From assembly GCA_964424805.1 (NCBI GenBank), contig CAYRKH010000002.1, positions 69,709-133,708 on the forward strand: 64,000 bases of DNA. The letters run 5' to 3'. Position 1 is the first letter of the stretch. Every line of letters begins with the position of its first letter. The DNA comes from IDS-8 sp964424805 (GTDB taxonomy: Bacteria > Pseudomonadota > Gammaproteobacteria > Steroidobacterales > Woeseiaceae). A model generated the notes under the pieces. That model ran no database searches. It was given only the letters and a program-made list of their open reading frames with translations, and was not told the origin of the DNA. The translations under genes were made by a program, and so were the position numbers. Positions 8,581-17,298 of this stretch are shown piece by piece.

Positions 8581-8626
8581 TATAATCCTAAAGTTAAAAA
8601 AGTGCTAACTGTTACCGTAAAATAAC
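8581..8626. promoter_or_regulatory. Divergent control region with two GTTA...TAAC inverted repeats
   Basis: The gap between the leftward hydroxylase operon and the rightward operon holds an AT-rich patch. It has a TATAAT at 8581-8586 and two tandem inverted repeats, GTTA-N9-TAAC (8593-8609) and GTTA-N8-TAAC (8611-8626), separated by one base. This looks like a dimeric-repressor operator overlapping divergent promoters. No regulator gene sits next to it, and no convincing -35 box was identified for either direction. Confidence 0.4.
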
Positions 8627-8767
8627 ACAAAGCCGGGAGCGAGCAAGCGGCGGGAAAGGCCGGGCCTTTTTGCCAATCCGGTTGCTCGATTTGCCGAGAT
8701 GGTTTCTCGTGGGGACGGGTAGCATCAATCGAATGATTTTCTCCGCCGAATCCGCGCAGGCGCGGTC

Positions 8768-9724
8768 ATGAGCCAGATCCGGTCGGTTTGCGTCGTCGGC
8801 GCCGGCGCCATCGGGAGCCTCTTTACGGGGCACCTCGGTACCCTGGTGGACAGCAAGGTGCTGGTGCGCCGCGAGGAGCATGCCGCCGCGCTCAACCGCG
8901 ACGGGCTGAAGGTCAGCGGCAAATCCGACCTGCACGCGGACGTGCAGGCGAGCACCGACCCGGGGGCGCTTGGAGACGTCGACCTCATCATTATTGCCAC
9001 CAAGGCATCCGCGGTGGAGCCGGCGGCCGCCCGGCTGGCCGGCCATTTCCCGGGTGCTACGGTGATGACCGTGCAGAACGGCCTCGGCTGCGAGGAGGTC
9101 GTCGCGCGTTACGGGGATTGGCCGATTATCTCCTCGATTACCTTCATGAGCGGCGTGCGCCACTCCGATACGCACGTCGAATACGAGCTGGACACGGAAA
9201 CCTGGATGGGGCCGTGGCCCCAGGGCGCCGCCACGGTCGAGCAGACCGAACAGGTCGGTGAGCTGATCAGGAGGTCGGGGCTGAAGGCGAAGGCATTCGC
9301 CGACGTGAGGCCGGCCCAGTGGTCCAAGCTGATTTTCAACTCGACGGTCAACAGCATAGGCGCCGTCACTGACCTGCCGCACGTGAAAGCATTTGCCAGC
9401 ACCGATCGGCCTTCCGATCTCGGCAGCCTCGTCAAGGCGATGATGGACGAAGGCAAGCGCGTGGCGGCGGCCCTCGGGATCGAGCTGTATGAAGACCCGT
9501 GGGAGATGAACGTGCGGGCCGTGAGCCACGGCCGTACCGGGCACGATGATTACGCCCACGTTTTTTCGATGCTGGCGGACGTCAGGGCAAAACAGCCGAC
9601 CGAGATCGACTGGCTGACCGGCGCCATCGTCCGGGAGGCGGCCGCCCTGGGCATACCGGTGCCGCTCCACGAGGCCTTGTTCGCGCTCGTCAAGGGTATT
9701 GAGCATGGCTGGCAGACGACCTGA
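8768..9724 (+). CDS. Ketopantoate reductase-like NAD(P)-dependent oxidoreductase 1
   Basis: A 318-residue protein begins with a Rossmann fold (GAGAIGSLF at about 11-19) and follows the PanE/ApbA ketopantoate-reductase layout, including TVQNGLGCEEVV, AQWSKLIFNSTVNSIGA and a C-terminal helical substrate domain. Family members reduce 2-keto acids with NADPH. Its place at the head of a catabolic cluster, next to a paralogue, argues for a role other than pantothenate synthesis. It overlaps an upstream in-frame extension of the next gene but is separated from its preferred start by 16 bp. Confidence 0.88.
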   Translation: MSQIRSVCVVGAGAIGSLFTGHLGTLVDSKVLVRREEHAAALNRDGLKVSGKSDLHADVQASTDPGALGDVDLIIIATKASAVEPAAARLAGHFPGATVMTVQNGLGCEEVVARYGDWPIISSITFMSGVRHSDTHVEYELDTETWMGPWPQGAATVEQTEQVGELIRRSGLKAKAFADVRPAQWSKLIFNSTVNSIGAVTDLPHVKAFASTDRPSDLGSLVKAMMDEGKRVAAALGIELYEDPWEMNVRAVSHGRTGHDDYAHVFSMLADVRAKQPTEIDWLTGAIVREAAALGIPVPLHEALFALVKGIEHGWQTT

Positions 9725-9740
9725 CACAACGGAGAACAAG

Positions 9741-10652
9741 ATGAAGGTTTGTATCGTTGGATGCGGCGCTATCGGCAGCCTGTTCGCGGCTCATCTCGCA
9801 AAGCTCGAGGATGTCGAGGTCTGGGCTTACGACCTCGATACCCGCCACGTGGACGCCATCAATGCCGGCGGCCTGCGGCTCTCCGGCAAGAGCGACGTGC
9901 ACTCCTACCCCAAGGCAACGGCCGATGCGGCCGCGATTCCGCCCTGCGACTTCGGCATCGTGGCGACCAAGGCAATGCACACGCGCGGCGCCATGGAGGC
10001 TACCGCGCACGTATTCGAGAACGGAGCCGTTTGCAGCGTGCAGAACGGGGTGGGTAACGAGGAGGTCATCGCCGAGTTCGTGCCGCGGGTGATTCGCGGG
10101 ACGACTTTTCCGGCGGGGCACCTCGTCGAGCCGGGCCACGTCGAGCAGGATACGGGAGGCAAGACCTGGATCGGGCCGTTCGAGCCGAAGTCGGCATCGA
10201 TGGCCGAAGTCGAGCTGCTCGCAAAGCGGCTGTCCGAGTCGGGCATGGAAACGCTCGCGATGGAAGATTCCCGCGGCGCGCAGTGGACCAAGCTCATTTT
10301 CAACGCGGCCACCAACCCGGTCGGCGCGCTGACCGGTTTGCCGCACGGTGTCGCCTGCGACGTGCCGGCGCTGCGCAAGCTCATTTCCGCGCTGGTGGCC
10401 GAAGGCGTCGCGGTTGCCGCTGCGCTGGGCATCCGGCTGGACAGCGACCCCGACGAGCTTGTCGATCACGCGCGCGAGGTCGCGTACAACCACAAGGCCA
10501 GTATGCTGCAGGACGCGCTGGCACATCGCCGCACAGAGGTTGCTGCGCTCAACGGCGGCATCGTCACCTTCGGCCGGCAGGCCGGCGTGGCGACGCCGCT
10601 GAACCAGGCAATCTGGGCGCTTATCGAGGGGCTCGAGGCGTCCTGGGGATAG
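9741..10652 (+). CDS. Ketopantoate reductase-like NAD(P)-dependent oxidoreductase 2
   Basis: This 303-residue protein is a paralogue of the preceding gene product and has the same motifs: GCGAIGSLFAAHL at about 7-19, SVQNGVGNEEVI, and AQWTKLIFNAATNPVGA. The start at 9741 is supported by a GGAG ribosome-binding site seven bases upstream; an ATG at 9699 overlaps the preceding gene. The two proteins could form a heteromer or reduce successive keto or enol intermediates. The substrate is unknown. Confidence 0.88.
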   Translation: MKVCIVGCGAIGSLFAAHLAKLEDVEVWAYDLDTRHVDAINAGGLRLSGKSDVHSYPKATADAAAIPPCDFGIVATKAMHTRGAMEATAHVFENGAVCSVQNGVGNEEVIAEFVPRVIRGTTFPAGHLVEPGHVEQDTGGKTWIGPFEPKSASMAEVELLAKRLSESGMETLAMEDSRGAQWTKLIFNAATNPVGALTGLPHGVACDVPALRKLISALVAEGVAVAAALGIRLDSDPDELVDHAREVAYNHKASMLQDALAHRRTEVAALNGGIVTFGRQAGVATPLNQAIWALIEGLEASWG

Positions 10653-10691
10653 CGAATAATTGACGACAGACAGGGAACAGGAGACGAATCG

Positions 10692-11846
10692 ATGACCAGC
10701 GAGCGACTTTTCCAGCCGAGCCGGCAGGAGATCGACCGGCGCTACGCCAACACGCGTGCCGCCATGGCCGATGCGGGGCTGGACGCTCTCATCGTTAGCG
10801 GCAGCGAGTACACCGGCTTCGAAGGCGCGGTGCGCTACATGTGCGGCTTCCACATCCTGCACCGGTATGCCTACGTGCTGGTGCCGTTGAAGGGTGAGCC
10901 GACGGCGGTCTTCCCCAGGGAAGCCACCTGGGTCGGCGATCATACGCAGACTTTTATCGAGCACCAGGAGAAGGTGCCCGACTGCGGCGAGTGGATGGCC
11001 GGTGAATGCAAGGCGCGTGGCTACCGGCGGGTCGGCATCTATGGATTGAACTACGTGATGCCGGTGCGTGACTACCGTGCGCTGGCCGAGTCAGGCCTCG
11101 AAATCGTCGATTTCGACGAGCCGTTCGACTACTCGCGCGCGGCCAAGAGCGAGGAAGAGCTCGCGTCCGTCCGGCATTCGATGGACATCAACAAGGCCGG
11201 CGTGCTCGCCGTTGTCCAGGCCTATCGTGCCGGGATGACGGAGGCGGAGCTGATGGCCGTCGCCGAGCAGACGTTTACGGCGCGGGGCACCGCGCGCAAC
11301 ACCATGGACATGGTGCTCGTGGGGCCGAACGGTTCGCTCCTGCCGCAGATGGTGTTCCCCAGTCCGCACCGGAAGGTGCAGGACAGCGACGGCCTGCTGT
11401 ACGGGCTCGAGGTTACCGGCGAAGGCGGGCACTGGGTGGAATTCTCACGGCTGCTGGCGCCGCAGGGCATCGATAGTGAAATGCAGCGGCTAATGGCGGC
11501 GTACGAGGAGTTCCACGCGCTGGTGGGTGAGCACCTGAAGGCCGGCGCCAGCGCACACGACGTTCATCGGAAGGTCATCAAGCCGTTCGAAGGCAAAGGC
11601 TGGCGGCTCGGGCACGTTTCCGGGCATTCCATCGGCATGACCATGATCGAGTTTCCCCGCATCGGGGAAGGCACGGAGTTCGAGCTGCCGGAGAACATGG
11701 TCTGCTCGATGCACCCGCACGTGATGACAGAGGACCGGAAGTCCTGCCTTTACTTCCAGGAGACCTTTCGGGTCGGGAAGGACGGCGGTGAATCGTTGTC
11801 CGGCGTACCGGTCAAGTATTACCGGGGTGGAGAAGCCAGTCTTTGA
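10692..11846 (+). CDS. M24/creatinase-fold hydrolase with altered metal site
   Basis: This 384-residue protein has the two-domain creatinase/aminopeptidase P layout: an N-terminal domain (QEIDRRYANTRAAMADAGLDAL) and a C-terminal pita-bread domain. The usual metal ligands look changed. The segment YGLEVTGEGGHWVEFSR stands where peptidases have two aspartates, and CSMHPHVM replaces the usual EPG segment; one downstream glutamate (YFQETFRV) remains. It may therefore be a creatinase-like C-N hydrolase or a lyase rather than a peptidase. An AGGAG lies nine bases before the start. It precedes the LLM oxidoreductase gene in the same direction. Confidence 0.8.
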   Translation: MTSERLFQPSRQEIDRRYANTRAAMADAGLDALIVSGSEYTGFEGAVRYMCGFHILHRYAYVLVPLKGEPTAVFPREATWVGDHTQTFIEHQEKVPDCGEWMAGECKARGYRRVGIYGLNYVMPVRDYRALAESGLEIVDFDEPFDYSRAAKSEEELASVRHSMDINKAGVLAVVQAYRAGMTEAELMAVAEQTFTARGTARNTMDMVLVGPNGSLLPQMVFPSPHRKVQDSDGLLYGLEVTGEGGHWVEFSRLLAPQGIDSEMQRLMAAYEEFHALVGEHLKAGASAHDVHRKVIKPFEGKGWRLGHVSGHSIGMTMIEFPRIGEGTEFELPENMVCSMHPHVMTEDRKSCLYFQETFRVGKDGGESLSGVPVKYYRGGEASL

Positions 11847-11919
11847 GGATGCGCACGGGATTGCCATCGGTAGTGCAACCAGCGTAGCGCGGACAGGATA
11901 AATCAGCAGGAGAATCGCA

Positions 11920-13005
11920 ATGAGCGACGCAAAGCCCCTGGTGGGCGTTATTTTCAAATCGTACGAGCCGATGTCGGCCATCCAGGCCTATGCCCGGCAG
12001 ACAGAGGAGTCCGGATACCCCGGCGGTTTCTGGATTGCCGAGGCGTATCACTGGTTCCGCAAGTACGGCCACGAGGCGCGCGGCTGCTTCGCGACACTGG
12101 CGGCGGCGACCCTGTCGACGAGCAAGATTCCGATCGGATTGGGTATCACGTCGCCCTACATGCGGCACCCGACGATCCAGGCCTCGGAGTGCAATGCGAT
12201 CGACGAGCTTTCCGGCGGACGCTTCATCATGGGCCTCGGCGCCGGCAAGGTCGGCACCGAGTACCTCGGGCTCGACATGAAGAAATTCACCCCGGTGAAG
12301 ACGCATCGGGAGTCGATCGAGATGATTCGCGGCATCGCGAGCGGAGAGAAGTTCGAGTTCGACGGCGAACTCTTCAGCTGCGACATGCCTGCTATTGATC
12401 GCAAGGGCAGGGGATTGCGCACGAACATCCCCGTGTACGTCGGTGCAACCGGGCCGTTCATGCAGAAGCTGGCGGGCAAGATGGCCGACGGCCTGCTGTT
12501 GCCGGGACTTACGTCTCCAGGCTTTACCCGCTACTCACGGGACAACTGCGAGGCCGGTGCGAAATCGGTGAATCGCGAGCTTCCGGCGGACTTCCCCGTC
12601 GGCGGCGTCATCCTGGCGGCCTGTTCGAATGACCGGAAGAAAGCCAAGGATGCCACGCGCAGCTATACCGGCACGTATATCATCAACAAGCTCCGCAACA
12701 TCAAGAACGACGTCATCCTGAGCACGTCCGGCTTGCCGGACGAGACCTGGGAACCGTTCCGCAAGGCAATCGCTGAAGGGACCGAGGACAACGTGACGCA
12801 CCTCGTGACCGACGAGATCCAGCGGGCCTTCACCGTGATCTCCGGCACGCCGGATGACTGCCTGGAAATCACGCAGGAACTGATCGATGCCGGGTTGAAT
12901 ACGCCGCTGCTGGAAGTGGTCGGCGCGTCCGAGGCCGATAACGTCGAAACCATCAGGCTCTTCGGCGAGGCCGTACTTCCGCGGCTGAAGCGGGCGGGAG
13001 GCTGA
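11920..13005 (+). CDS. LLM-class oxidoreductase, probably F420-dependent
   Basis: This 361-residue protein is a luciferase-like TIM-barrel oxidoreductase with the family signature LSGGRFIMGLGAG at 97-109. The start RQTEESGYPGGFWIAEAYHW and length resemble F420-dependent members such as methylene-tetrahydromethanopterin reductase-like enzymes. Flavin use cannot be excluded from sequence. F420 use is inferred from the F420:NADPH oxidoreductase gene in the same operon and the FO synthase gene on the divergent operon. A strong AGGAG precedes the ATG. It likely reduces or oxidises the pathway substrate through hydride transfer. Confidence 0.85.
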   Translation: MSDAKPLVGVIFKSYEPMSAIQAYARQTEESGYPGGFWIAEAYHWFRKYGHEARGCFATLAAATLSTSKIPIGLGITSPYMRHPTIQASECNAIDELSGGRFIMGLGAGKVGTEYLGLDMKKFTPVKTHRESIEMIRGIASGEKFEFDGELFSCDMPAIDRKGRGLRTNIPVYVGATGPFMQKLAGKMADGLLLPGLTSPGFTRYSRDNCEAGAKSVNRELPADFPVGGVILAACSNDRKKAKDATRSYTGTYIINKLRNIKNDVILSTSGLPDETWEPFRKAIAEGTEDNVTHLVTDEIQRAFTVISGTPDDCLEITQELIDAGLNTPLLEVVGASEADNVETIRLFGEAVLPRLKRAGG

Positions 13006-13006
13006 C

Positions 13007-13936
13007 ATGCGGCTTGCAACGTTCAAGCCGGAGGGCGGAGCCCGGCCCACCGTCGGATTGTTCATTAACGGCCACTACGCCGATCTTCACGCGCTCTCGC
13101 AGGGCAAGCTGCCGGACAACATGCTGGCATTCCTCGAGCAGGGAGAGTCGGCGATGGCGCAGGCCAGGGAGATCGCGAGCAGCCTCGGCGCCGATCCGGC
13201 GGGCAAGCAGCACGTCTATCCCGAGAAGGCGATCGAGCTGTGCGCACCTGTGCCCAAGCCCGGCAAGATCATGCATACCTCCTGCAACTTCGGCGCTCAC
13301 CTCGAGGAGTTGACCAAGTGGGAATCCCCCGAGTGGCAGTCGCACAACTGGGGCGACTTCCACTTCGAGCACCCCACCGGTTTTCTCGAGGCGCCGTCAT
13401 CGGTCAGTGCCTCCGGTGCCGAAGTGGCCGTGCCGCACTTCACGCGGCAGCTCGATTTCGAAATCGAGATCGGGATCATCATCGGCAAGCGGGCATTCCG
13501 GGTCGGCGTCGACGAGGCGATGGATTACGTCGCGGGATTCACCATTTTCAACGATCTCTCGGCGCGCGACATCCAGGCTCGCGAGCACTCGAACAAGGTC
13601 ATTCTTCTCGGCAAGAGCTTCGACGGCTCCTGTCCGTTCGGGCCCCATCTGGTGACAACCGACGAGCTGTCGGATCCGCATGACCTCGACATGAAGCTGC
13701 GGGTCAACGGGGTGGTGCGCCAGGACGCCAACACGGGGCAGATGCACTACAAGACGCGGGAACTGGTGTCCTGGTGGTCGAACACGACGCTCGAGCCGGG
13801 CGACATCATCACGAGCGGCAGTCCGCCCGGGGTCGCTGCCGGCATGAAGAATCCGGAGTGGTTGAAGCCGGGAGACCGGGTCGACGCCACCGTCGCCGAG
13901 CTCGGCACCTTGACCACCTTCATCGTTGCGGGCTAG
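13007..13936 (+). CDS. Fumarylacetoacetate hydrolase (FAH) family protein
   Basis: A 309-residue FAH-superfamily protein. The metal-binding E-x-E is in LDFEIEIGIIIGK (about residues 146-158), the conserved aspartate lies in FTIFNDLSARDIQ, and GKSFDGSCPFGP and GDIITSGSPPGV complete the family pattern. Members hydrolyse C-C bonds of diketo acids or hydrate and decarboxylate enoic acids. GGGAGG covers the stop of the LLM gene and serves as ribosome-binding site, so expression is closely coupled. Its presence suggests that ring opening yields a beta-diketo or 2-oxo-enoate intermediate. Confidence 0.9.
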   Translation: MRLATFKPEGGARPTVGLFINGHYADLHALSQGKLPDNMLAFLEQGESAMAQAREIASSLGADPAGKQHVYPEKAIELCAPVPKPGKIMHTSCNFGAHLEELTKWESPEWQSHNWGDFHFEHPTGFLEAPSSVSASGAEVAVPHFTRQLDFEIEIGIIIGKRAFRVGVDEAMDYVAGFTIFNDLSARDIQAREHSNKVILLGKSFDGSCPFGPHLVTTDELSDPHDLDMKLRVNGVVRQDANTGQMHYKTRELVSWWSNTTLEPGDIITSGSPPGVAAGMKNPEWLKPGDRVDATVAELGTLTTFIVAG

Positions 13937-13979
13937 CGCTGCACCGCACACGTCAACCGATTACTTAGGGGAATACACA

Positions 13980-15257
13980 ATGGCCGGCAAACCCGACCCG
14001 ACTCTCGTCCAGCGTGCGGTCGAGAAAATCGACCGCGAACGGCTGATAAAGCTTGTCGTCGATCTCGTGAACGTGCCCAGCCCGACGGGCTATGAAGGCG
14101 ACATGGCGCGAGCCCTGCACGACGTGCTGAAGGACTCCGGGTTCCGCTCAACGCTGCAGCCCATCGGCGACGAACGGTACAACGCCATCGGGCTGTGGGA
14201 AGGCGCGGGCGGCGGCAAGACGCTGATGTTCAACGGCCATCTGGACACCTCTTTCGGTCCGGAGCAGGCGCACCGCGGACTCGGCTACCGCTGCGAAGGC
14301 ACCGTCGTGGATGACGAATGGATCTACGGCATGGGGACGTTCAACATGAAGAGCGCGCTTGCGACCTACACGGTGGCCTGCGAGGCGATCAAAGCGGCAG
14401 GCATAGAGATTGCCGGCAACGTGGTGATTGCCGGCGTTGCCGGTGAGATCGAGAAGGCACCGGTTAATGAGTTCGACGGCAGGATGTACCAGGGCTACGG
14501 CCCCGGCACGAAGTATGCGATCACGCACGGCGCGGTCGCCGACTACTGCATCCTCGGCGAGCCGACCAACATGATGCTGATCCCGCGCCACTGCGGCACG
14601 ACGTGGTTCAAGATCACCGTGCCGGGCACGCTGATCCACACCGCATGGTCGAATCACGAGAACAACGCGGTGAGCAAGTCGGCGCTGGTCCTCGACGCGT
14701 TGAACGAGTGGATTCCGGGCTACATGGAGCGGAACGAGTTCGGCGGGACCAAGCCGAAGGTAAACATCGCCGCGATCGAGGGCGGCTGGCCGTGGCGCGG
14801 AGCCCGAACGCCCGATAACTGCTCCATTTACATGGACGTCAGGACACCGCCGGACCTGCTGCCCGTCGCCGTTTACCGCGAGGTGCGCGAGGTGATCCGC
14901 GGCCTGGAGGAACGGCACGAGTCACTCAAGGGCACCACGGTGGATATCTACGTCTCCGCCCCGGGTACGAGCATTCCGGACGATCACGAGCTGATACAGA
15001 CGATCAGCGCGGCGCACGAGCAGCAGCTCGGGCAGGCGCTGAAGTTCGGCAACGAGATCTGGTACAGCGATGCCGCGCACATGAACCGCTACGGCATCCC
15101 GACGGTCAACTACGGCTCGGCCGGTCGCATCCGCACCGGCGGTGGCGGCTTCGATACCCACCAGGGTGAAGCGGTCCACATCGGGGACATGCTCGACATC
15201 ATCAAAGTGTATATTCAGTGTATCCTGACCCTGTGCGGAGTGGCCGCGACCCGCTGA
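13980..15257 (+). CDS. M20-family metallohydrolase (ArgE/DapE/carboxypeptidase-like)
   Basis: This 425-residue protein has the zinc-hydrolase layout of M20 amidohydrolases. The metal-binding NGHLDTSFG is near residue 83. GEIEKAP follows, with the catalytic acid. Near the C-terminus is WYSDAAHMNRYGIPTVNYG. The family removes acyl groups from amino acids or splits small amides. The ATG at 13980 follows an AGGGGA at a proper distance; an in-frame ATG upstream overlaps the FAH gene. In this operon it may hydrolyse an amide produced from ring cleavage. Confidence 0.88.
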   Translation: MAGKPDPTLVQRAVEKIDRERLIKLVVDLVNVPSPTGYEGDMARALHDVLKDSGFRSTLQPIGDERYNAIGLWEGAGGGKTLMFNGHLDTSFGPEQAHRGLGYRCEGTVVDDEWIYGMGTFNMKSALATYTVACEAIKAAGIEIAGNVVIAGVAGEIEKAPVNEFDGRMYQGYGPGTKYAITHGAVADYCILGEPTNMMLIPRHCGTTWFKITVPGTLIHTAWSNHENNAVSKSALVLDALNEWIPGYMERNEFGGTKPKVNIAAIEGGWPWRGARTPDNCSIYMDVRTPPDLLPVAVYREVREVIRGLEERHESLKGTTVDIYVSAPGTSIPDDHELIQTISAAHEQQLGQALKFGNEIWYSDAAHMNRYGIPTVNYGSAGRIRTGGGGFDTHQGEAVHIGDMLDIIKVYIQCILTLCGVAATR

Positions 15258-15261
15258 CGCC

Positions 15262-16071
15262 GTGACGCAGGAAACGCTACACGAGCTGCTCGGCAAGGCA
15301 CGGGTCTACGACCTGGGACAGTGCTACTGGCCAGGCATGCCGGTCCACCCGTTCGATCCGCCGTACCAGTACTACCTGTTCGACTATCACGAGCACGTGG
15401 TAAAGGATCTCGGGAAGATCGAGCCGGGCTTCTCGCATGCGATCGGCATGATGATCACGTCGATGCACGCCGGCACGCACTTCGATGCGCCGGTGCACAT
15501 GTCGCAGGACCTGAAGGTCCAGGGTATCGACATCGTGCCGTACCAGCGCGGGACCGGCTTCGTGGATCTCCCCGAGCCTTTGCACAGCATGGAGGACGTT
15601 CCGCCGCTGGTATTGAGAGCGGTACTGTTCGACATCCCCGCCCAGAAAGGTGTCGACATCCTGCCGGAGCGCTATTCCATCACCGCGGCGGACCTGGAGC
15701 AGGCGGCCGCCGAGCAGGACCTGGCACTGGGAGAAGGTGACTGCGCGATCGTCCGGACCGGGTACGGCAGCCTGTTCGAGAAGGATGGCGAGGCGTACCT
15801 GCACAAGTGGGCCGGGCTGGCGCCGGATGCCGTGCGCTGGCTGGCGGAGCGAAAGCCGCGGCTGGTCGGCACCGACAATCTCTCCATCGGTTGCCCCGAC
15901 CTGTTCGATGCGCACCGGGTGCTGCTGATAGAGAACGGTATCTATGTCATGAAGAGCCTGTTCCTGGAGGAACTCGCCGCGGATCGCCGGCACGTTTCAA
16001 CCGTCGTCGTACTGCCGCTCAAGATCAAGGGCGGCGAGGCATCGCTGGTCCGGCCGATTGCGATTGCATGA
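15262..16071 (+). CDS. Cyclase-family metal-dependent hydrolase (kynurenine formamidase/isatin hydrolase-like)
   Basis: This 269-residue protein belongs to the cyclase family (PF04199) of Mn/Zn hydrolases. The signature HAGTHFDAP is at 69-77, preceded by SHAIGMMITSM, and GTDNLSIGCPDLFDAHRVLL lies in the C-terminal half. Known members open isatin, N-formylkynurenine or related amides. The start is a GTG four bases after the M20 stop codon, so the two genes are closely coupled. It is a good candidate for the ring-opening step of the pathway. Confidence 0.88.
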   Translation: MTQETLHELLGKARVYDLGQCYWPGMPVHPFDPPYQYYLFDYHEHVVKDLGKIEPGFSHAIGMMITSMHAGTHFDAPVHMSQDLKVQGIDIVPYQRGTGFVDLPEPLHSMEDVPPLVLRAVLFDIPAQKGVDILPERYSITAADLEQAAAEQDLALGEGDCAIVRTGYGSLFEKDGEAYLHKWAGLAPDAVRWLAERKPRLVGTDNLSIGCPDLFDAHRVLLIENGIYVMKSLFLEELAADRRHVSTVVVLPLKIKGGEASLVRPIAIA

Positions 16072-16101
16072 CGTCCCATAACGATCACCGAGGACAAGAT
16101 T

Positions 16102-17298
16102 TTGGATATTGAGCAGAAGATCTGGACCAGCGAGCTGAACAAGCTCGACGAGGTTCGTGGAGATTTCAATCGCAGCAAGCCGGTACGTTTCTACGACACG
16201 ACGCTGCGGGATGGTGAACAGGCGGTCGGGGTGGTTTTCAACCCCGACGAGAAGTTCGAGATAGCGCGGGGCCTGGCGGATCTGGGTGTGGGCCGGATCG
16301 AAGCCGGGTTCCCGCGCGTTTCGGAAGCGGATTCCCAGGCGGTTAAACGCATCCTGGAAGCGGGGCTCGACTCCGAGATCTGGGGCTTCTCGAGAGCGGT
16401 CAAGGCGGATCTCGACGCCTTGATCGAGCTCGGCATACGCCAGGTCCTCATCGAGATCTCGACGAGTGAAGTCAAGATGGCGGCCTACGGGTTCAACCGT
16501 GAGGTCGTATTGCAGCGGGTCACCGACGCCATCCGGCACGCGGTGGACCACGACATGCGGGTGCTGTTCTTCCCGGTCGACAGCACGCGCAGCGATCTTG
16601 GCTTCCTGGAGGAGGTGTACTCCCGCGCAATCGAGACCGGCGCGTCGGAAATCGCCGTTGTGGATACCATCGGCGCCTGCGCGCCGGAGGCGATCGAGCA
16701 CCTGATTCGCAAGGTCCGGGGATGGATCGGCCCGGAGATGCCGCTGCACTTCCACGGGCACAACGACTTCGGGCTCGGCACCGCGCTGGCCATCGCCGCG
16801 GTGCGGGGAGGGGCGGACTGGATCCAGGGCACGATCAACGGTATCGGCGAGAGAGCCGGCAACTCGGATATCTGCGAGGTCGCGTTGGCACTGTCCTGCC
16901 TCTATGACGTGCCGATCGAGCTCGACCTGTCACAGGCGCGGCGAGTGTCTGCGCTGGTACAGCGCGCGGGGAACTACAAGGTGGACGGCTGGCGACCCGT
17001 GGTAGGAGACAACCTCTTTACGCGCGAAAGCGGTGCCGTGGCCAACCAGTTCCACATCCCGGAAGCCATCGAACCCTACTCGGCTGATATCGTGTCGGCT
17101 CCCCGACGGATCGTGCTGGGCAAAAAGAGCGGCCTCGTCAGCATCAAGCTGAAAGTCGAGGAACTGGGGCTGGACGTCGCAGAGGAGCGCTTCCCGGACC
17201 TGCTGGCCGAGGTCAAGAGCCGGGCGACGGCCGCCGAGCGGCTGATGACGGACGACGAATTTCGCCAGCTGGTCGCCGAAAACCGGGCACCCGCATGA
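16102..17298 (+). CDS. LeuA/NifV-like HMGL-family acyltransferase or lyase
   Basis: This 398-residue TIM-barrel protein has the DRE-TIM motif FYDTTLRDGEQ at 30-40 and metal-binding histidines in HFHGHNDFG at about 216-224. GERAGNSDICEVAL corresponds to the second signature of isopropylmalate and homocitrate synthases. The length matches homocitrate synthase (NifV-like) without the regulatory domain of LeuA. Such enzymes condense acetyl-CoA with a 2-oxo acid; homologues can act as aldolases. The start appears to be TTG at 16102 after GAGGA. It overlaps the next gene by ATGA. Its substrate here is unknown. Confidence 0.85.
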   Translation: MDIEQKIWTSELNKLDEVRGDFNRSKPVRFYDTTLRDGEQAVGVVFNPDEKFEIARGLADLGVGRIEAGFPRVSEADSQAVKRILEAGLDSEIWGFSRAVKADLDALIELGIRQVLIEISTSEVKMAAYGFNREVVLQRVTDAIRHAVDHDMRVLFFPVDSTRSDLGFLEEVYSRAIETGASEIAVVDTIGACAPEAIEHLIRKVRGWIGPEMPLHFHGHNDFGLGTALAIAAVRGGADWIQGTINGIGERAGNSDICEVALALSCLYDVPIELDLSQARRVSALVQRAGNYKVDGWRPVVGDNLFTRESGAVANQFHIPEAIEPYSADIVSAPRRIVLGKKSGLVSIKLKVEELGLDVAEERFPDLLAEVKSRATAAERLMTDDEFRQLVAENRAPA

